A program made the translations under genes and the position numbers. Of a DNA stretch of 64,000 nucleotides, positions 58,672 to 64,000 are shown piece after piece. This stretch comes from Membranipora membranacea (Eukaryota; Bryozoa; Gymnolaemata; Cheilostomatida; Membraniporidae): positions 15,376,001-15,440,000 of the forward strand of contig OU612073.1 in NCBI GenBank assembly GCA_914767715.1. The letters are read 5' to 3'. Each line of letters starts with the position of its first letter. The first letter of the stretch is position 1. Below the pieces are notes generated by a model. The model was not told where the DNA came from. It did no database searches and worked only from the letters and a program-made list of their open reading frames with translations.

Positions 58672-59683
58672 CCTGGGACTTACTACATGTCTTTACTTTG
58701 CCAATGTCCACTATCAACCACCCAAAAAACACCAAACAGGGTAAGACACAAAAACTTTTTTGTTTACAACCTACCTTGAAATCTCTCACACTAACTCACT
58801 CAGCCCACAGACAGCAGGTCACTGACAGTTGATTTGATGAGTTGCAGCCTTGTGTGTGTGTGGTTTGTGTTTGTTGTGGTGAAGATGGGAAGCTTGCATG
58901 AACCAAGTTATCGCGGCTGTGGAGCTTCTGTTCCCGCCAATGACGTTGCTCAGATGAGTCACTTCTCTCTCATTGGTCAGAATATTAACTTCCGACCAAT
59001 GAGAGAGAAGTGACTAATCTGAGCAACGTAATTGGCGGGTACAGAAGCTCCACAGCCGCGATAACTTGGTTCATGCAAGCTTCCCATCTTCACCACAACA
59101 AACACAAACCACACACACACAAGGCTGCAACTCATCAAATCAACTGTCAGTGACCTGCTGTCTGTGCTCAGCCTTCCTCTTTCATTAGCTTTCATTTTAG
59201 CAGTAGGCTGAAATGGCTGCATGAGTATTGACGTCCCCACATGATTATTGTACTTTTTTTTTATTTCACTAAATCGGTTCTTTTTACGCTCATATATGAT
59301 TTCTCATAGTTTATTAGAAGCTAAAAATTAATGAATATAATTTAGAACTCATATATGAGTGTAAAAAGAACCAATTTAGTGAAATAAAAAAAATTACAAT
59401 AATCATGTGGGGATGTCAATACTCATGCAGCCATTTCAGCCTACTCAGGTTTTTGTGAATTTTGTAGAAGTATTTTTTTCTCTGGTCCATAAAGTCAGCT
59501 CTGTTTGTGCTAGAAAGTTCAAACCTGAAGCAAATGAAAGAGGAAGGATGAGTGAGTTAGTGTGAGAGATTTCAAGGTAGGTTGTAAAAAAAAAATTTTT
59601 TTGTCTTACCCTGTTTGGTGTTTTTTGGGTGGTTGATAGTGGACATTGGCAAAGTAAAGACATGTAAGTCCCAGGGGCCCGTG
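58672..59683. mobile_element. Palindromic MITE family B, host of a nested MITE
   Basis: Left arm CCTGGGACTTAC...TTTGCCAATGTCCACTATC is inverted at the right end (..GATAGTGGACATTGGC...GTAAGTCCCAGG). The centre is near 59325. ATTACAC occurs on both sides (58665-58671, 59684-59690), a candidate 7-bp target duplication, with the left end shortened relative to the right (which ends GGGGCCCGTG). Family A copy 2 interrupts the left arm. Confidence 0.75.
58806..59166. mobile_element. Foldback MITE family A, copy 2 (nested)
   Basis: 361-bp palindrome with CACAGACAGCAGG termini, flanked by a perfect 7-bp CTCAGCC duplication (58799-58805, 59167-59173). The empty site survives in the opposite arm of the host palindrome (about 59536-59562). 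Confidence 0.9.
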
Positions 59684-61525
59684 ATTACACCCCAGCAGAT
59701 GGGAGGGGGTTGAAGTAAAAACTACTACCCTCAGAACTTTTTTGTTCCCATCTTCATAAGAGGGATAATTCTCTGTTTATCACTCCTCTGCTGCAGTGTT
59801 AGGGAGGGGAGGGGCAAGCGCAGAGCTGGCATCAGTGAGAGTGACACTAGACTAGTAGCCCATACTTGGAGGCAACTTGATAGCTTTAGTGTTTGGATCA
59901 TTTCAAGTAATTCACGCCTTTGTTGAGAGTTGGGTCCCTCACTATGTGGGCATACTCTACTTGTAAGCAGAAGCGACTGATGCAGGCAAGATGGGGATAA
60001 TCTTTAGTACCATCATATTTAGCGTGTTTGGTTGTTCCAACTAGTGTTTTCGATGTTTTACTTTCATTAGGTCCGTAGGCCTATGTAGATCATACAGCTG
60101 TCAGCATCAGCATGGTTGGAGACCTGCTGATAGAGTGGTTGATTCTATATGTCTATGACATGTAACAAAGGGCCTGTGGGACTTTCCCTGCTTGTTTGAG
60201 TAAAATTGACTTCACTTTTAGACCTGTACTGTCTAACTTGGCATTAGTAATAGTGTATCTGCTCGCTGCTCTTGTGACTTCTAGTATGAACCCACTCACT
60301 TATGTTTATTCAGTTCAGCTCTCATACAGCTGTACCAGAGTTTAATTATTATTTTGGCAGGCCGCAGGGTATAGAGTAGCCTATGCTAGATGGCCTATCT
60401 TGAGTGTAAGCTTTGTTGGTCACTGATGGGGTTTGGGGACAATCTAAAACTTCCTCAACAAAGCTTGTCTAGACTGTCTTTATGCCCAATGAGATATGTA
60501 TGACAAACGCCTCAACTGAATTACTGAAACAATTCTCATCTGCGAGGCGAAGTCAACCCAACCCAGCCAATGTATTCCCTATCAAATTTTATCTTGCTTT
60601 TCTAAGTTTTATCCCCACTTTAAAAGGTTCAAGAATATGGGTATGCAGCTCATCATTGTCCTGCCCGCCTGCCACATCGACATCAGTAAGAAGACTCATA
60701 CCGAATTCTATCGGCCAAGTGAATGTTCCAAACATGTTCACTCGATGCCTGCCTACTTGATCACCACTTCATAGACTTTAAACTTTGGTAACACGGCTTC
60801 TCGCATGTCTAACTATACTGAAAAGTGGCCATTGGTTACAGAATAAGTTCATAACCCCTTTTCTCACAAAAACCCAAGAAGTGTCGCTACCAATTTTGAC
60901 GTATATATGTTTGTGTCAGATTGATACCTCCCTTTAAAAGCCTACAAAAGGACCAAAGTAATATATAGTCACGCAGCTAGTTCTGCTGCGGTTAAGCAGT
61001 TTTTTCACACTGAAAAAATTCATAGCACTTTTGGGTAAAACATGTATATAATGTTAGAAATTTTCCTCCCTGATCATCCCTGAAGTATCAAAGCCCAGTT
61101 TTGTACCAGCCCATTAAGCCACCACGTCTATCTACTTGAAAGAAGTGTAAAGGTTAACAAAATATGTTATCTATTGTTGTACCATGTCCCTGACAATGAC
61201 AATATATTTATTTTTAACTAATCTGGAACAAATCAGTAATGGAGAGTATTCAGAGGTGGTAGCTTGTTGGGCTGGTAATTATGTATAGCGTTAGAAATTG
61301 TCCCCCCTTCTTGTCTATTAGGTATTTAACCCTTGTGCTGTACCCGCCGGATAAGCTACCACTCTCATTGCATTAAATGACTAAATTTTTCCAAATAAGT
61401 TTAAAAAAAGTCTGCTCTGGGCTTTCTGCAGGCGTTAATCTTCAACTGTTTAAATAGACAATGCTATCATTACTGGCTATGCAACTGATACCAAAATTGT
61501 TTTCAGACCCTTGTAGAGTGAGAGG

Positions 61526-63436
61526 ATGACGGAGGACAGTGGCTTAATGCTAACTGTGACAGAGATGAGAGTACTGGCTACTGCTGTTATACATATGAAT
61601 GTTGATCAAATAGCTCTCTCAATTATCACTATACCTAAACTGAAGTCAGCTTTACATAAATTACTCCCAATCACAGCGATGGCGCAACAACAACAACCCT
61701 TCAAAAGGGGCCAATATATTAAGGTTGGTGCTTAAGTATTGCTGTTGTTCCTTTGAGCGATCTTCCGCCAAGTTCAATTCTCAATGATAGAATCCTACCA
61801 ATAAAACATGTGTATAAGTTTAAGAAAAGAAAAGGAATTCATTATCTGGTGGTCAGACCGCAAAATCAAAATTCATTTACCCTTTCATACTGCACGTTAC
61901 ATAATTCTGTTTTGTTATTTTGTTTGTTTGCTTTATCTTGTTTCGCAGCATGGTTTGACTGACTTTCGTTAGTTATGAGCTGTAGAGAGGCAAATGTTGT
62001 CAGTTAGAAATAATAATAACTGTTCACTTCTATCAAGCTCCTTTGTATTTATCAAATTATTTTATAATCTACCTTTTGAAGGCCACAGGTAACTCCTATC
62101 CCCTGAAACGCAGTCAAGTGACCAACAGTATACGGCTGAGAAAGACAGCCAGGAAGTCCTTCAGGCAGCATAATGAAGTCCTGGCAGCTTCTGATAATGA
62201 TGACTCTAACCCGGGTAAGACTTCATCAATCACCCCCCTCCCCTCAGTAGTATTTGTGTTCAGGAAGTTATGAGAAACCACCACAGACTCAATAATATAT
62301 GGTTTTATTGTATGAGTTATTGTTAGATAGCTATCAGTTCATTATTGTCTATGGGGAGCGCCAGACTTCAAACATGGGCCAATACAGTCTGAGAATTCGC
62401 AGATCAAAGTTTATGCTTACAGATATCATACTTGTATCAGCCAATATATAGTTAAAGAATATGACTACATTTTTTGGTTTTGTATAGTACTCATAGTAGA
62501 TAGGTTGACGGCCATTTTTTTTCATTTGTTCATCACACTGTTTCTCCTCGCACATGTAACAGTTATTTAAAATTTATATGTGTGATGTTGATTAATATTT
62601 GTGTGCTTATCTGAAATGTAAACCCAGTATAAATTATGTGAGTTTGTCATAAAATAAACACAAATAATGTACACATTTGTTTTTCTAGTTTCTGTATTCT
62701 ATATTTGTGAGTAAATCATGATGTACATATATATCTCACTGTTACAGTTGGAGCATATTACCCATCTATAGAAGAGGCACTACACACAGCACAGCCTGCT
62801 TTCCCTAACGCTACAGACCTAAATAATATACCTGCAGCACATGAAGAGTCGTTCACTCATCTACCTACAGATATCACACTAGATAATACAACACCTGAGA
62901 CTTTAACAAATGGTCTCGTACCGCCAGCCAGAATCGCCGGTAATCAGTCTGCTATGGGCAAACAACCCAACAATTTGAGAGCAAAATCAAGCCGTAGGGT
63001 CAACTACATAACATGCAGGATCTGCATGACAATATTCCATAACAGAGACTTATACTATGATCATATAAAGACTCACGCGGGAGAGGCCAATGTGTACACC
63101 TGTAGTCATTGTATGTTTGTGACAAAGCGCAGACAGGTATATAACACTCATATTCTGCGTCATAGCGGTGCGCTGCCTTTCAAATGTAAACTCTGTAAAT
63201 ACGGAGCCAGGCAGCGAGCTTTACTCAAGGATCATATGAGAAATCATCACCCTAATGTAGAGCAAGAAGACACTGAAGTTCATATTTATCCTCAAATCAA
63301 ACCAGAACCGAGTGTGGCCACGGCAGCTAATGGTGATGGAATGAGCGAAGGGGAATCTATGCAAATAATTCACTCAGCTGATGACAGTGACAATTACTCT
63401 GCTCTTGTCGTCAACTGGGAACAAGATGCTGGATGA
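61526..63436 (+). CDS. C2H2 zinc-finger protein with three fingers
   Basis: Three exons: 61526-61723, 62082-62214 and 62748-63436 (339 aa). The N-terminal ~70 residues look helical and hydrophobic (VDQIALSIITIPKLKSALHKLL). Exon 2 is basic (KRSQVTNSIRLRKTARKS). Three consecutive C-x2-C-x12-H-x3-H fingers lie at about residues 193-265 (TCRICMTIF...HIKTH; TCSHCMF...HILRH; FKCKLCKYG...HMRNH), separated by non-canonical linkers. The tail is acidic (EGESMQIIHSADDSDNYS) with an IKPEP motif, a possible sumoylation site. Likely a nuclear DNA-binding regulator; no orthologue recognised. The ATG at 61526 is the first in exon 1, but an upstream non-coding exon is possible. Confidence 0.78.
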
Positions 63437-64000
63437 ACATTACCAGTGGATCGATTGTTTGATATTTTATTTGTAAAGCAGAAGGATCTTGCCTAGGCAT
63501 AGTAGAAAGTTTTCCAAACTGATTTCCTGAGTTGAGTTAATAAACTTTGAAATTATTTTTTAACGATGAACTTAAACTTTAGACAACAGGGAAACTAGGC
63601 AACATAAGATCTGTGTATACGGGAGACAACTGACGCACGCATCATTATCAGTATGTGTTCAATATCATGGAATGACCTGCGAAAACATTCAGACTCATCT
63701 GTTGCATTGTACTCTCCTCCGGCTAGCAATTTAATAATATAAAACAGTTCAAGTCACCTCCCTCTAAATAGTTCGAAGACCGTTGCATATATTTTTGAAG
63801 TCCCATCATGAACACTTAGCTGGAGACCTCCAAAAGGTCTATTATGCTAACATCTGGGCGAGGCTAGTTTAAGTGCTCAAACGGTGCAAGATGCTGGTAG
63901 AGGCATTTCATTATCAACCACTTTCTCCCCTCCATTTAAGGATATGAACATAAAGTGCCGCAGTTATGGCCACCTTCTTTGTGGTGAGACAACTAATAAA
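63437..64000. other. 3' flank of the zinc-finger gene
   Basis: AATAAA at 63539-63544, about 100 bp after the stop. Nothing recognised beyond it. Confidence 0.55.

Larger units (their letters stand above)
58285..61525. other. Intergenic between divergent mannosidase and zinc-finger genes
   Basis: Dominated by nested MITEs (58672-59683). The rest (59690-61525) shows no gene; an untranslated first exon of the zinc-finger gene could lie here. Confidence 0.55.

Overview
The window looks like nuclear DNA of an early-branching animal, with a sponge (demosponge-like) the best guess. It is AT-rich and has short GT-AG introns (roughly 100-2,400 bp), AATAAA-type poly(A) signals and many palindromic MITEs. 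It also carries animal genes such as Polyhomeotic, caspase-domain proteins and a class I Golgi mannosidase. No species can be named from sequence alone. Exon models were assembled by hand from splice sites and phase continuity; none has transcript support.

Layout. 1-458: last exon of an unrecognised + strand gene. 899-3808 (-): a 549-aa ankyrin-repeat protein ending in a caspase-like domain. 5524-8489 (-): a small Cys-rich secreted protein. 8490-13130: gene-poor, MITE-rich. 13131-16723 (+): Polyhomeotic-like PRC1 subunit (HD1, AT-hooks, FCS zinc finger, SAM). 18185-22241 (-): nucleoporin Nup43. 24916-29979 (-): a second, much larger (1167 aa) ankyrin-caspase fusion. 31466-36805 (+): RING/coiled-coil protein with Mind-bomb-like SH3 repeats, head-to-head with the second ankyrin-caspase gene. 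37500-38470: decayed non-LTR reverse transcriptase. 39067-42352 and 43426-46330 (both -): tandem pair of EXD1-like DEDDy exonuclease genes. 47953-58284 (-): 14-exon GH47 Golgi alpha-mannosidase I. 58672-59683: nested palindromic MITEs. 61526-63436 (+): three-finger C2H2 protein.

The most unusual content is the pair of ankyrin-caspase fusion genes. Both keep a Cys-His dyad, but they differ in residues that normally set aspartate specificity: the short one keeps the S1-type Gln and both Arg positions but has QACQI in place of QACRG, while the long one keeps CRG but appears to lose the Gln and one Arg. The long one shares a 1.5-kb head-to-head intergenic region with the RING gene, and that region contains three NF-kB-like GGGAATTCC sites. 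The same 11-mer lies upstream of one exonuclease paralogue. Innate-immune or cell-death use of these neighbours is only an inference.

The remaining genes (Nup43, Polyhomeotic, mannosidase) are ordinary housekeeping or chromatin genes. The two copies of one foldback MITE family have clear 7-bp target-site duplications, and one copy is inserted into another palindromic element.
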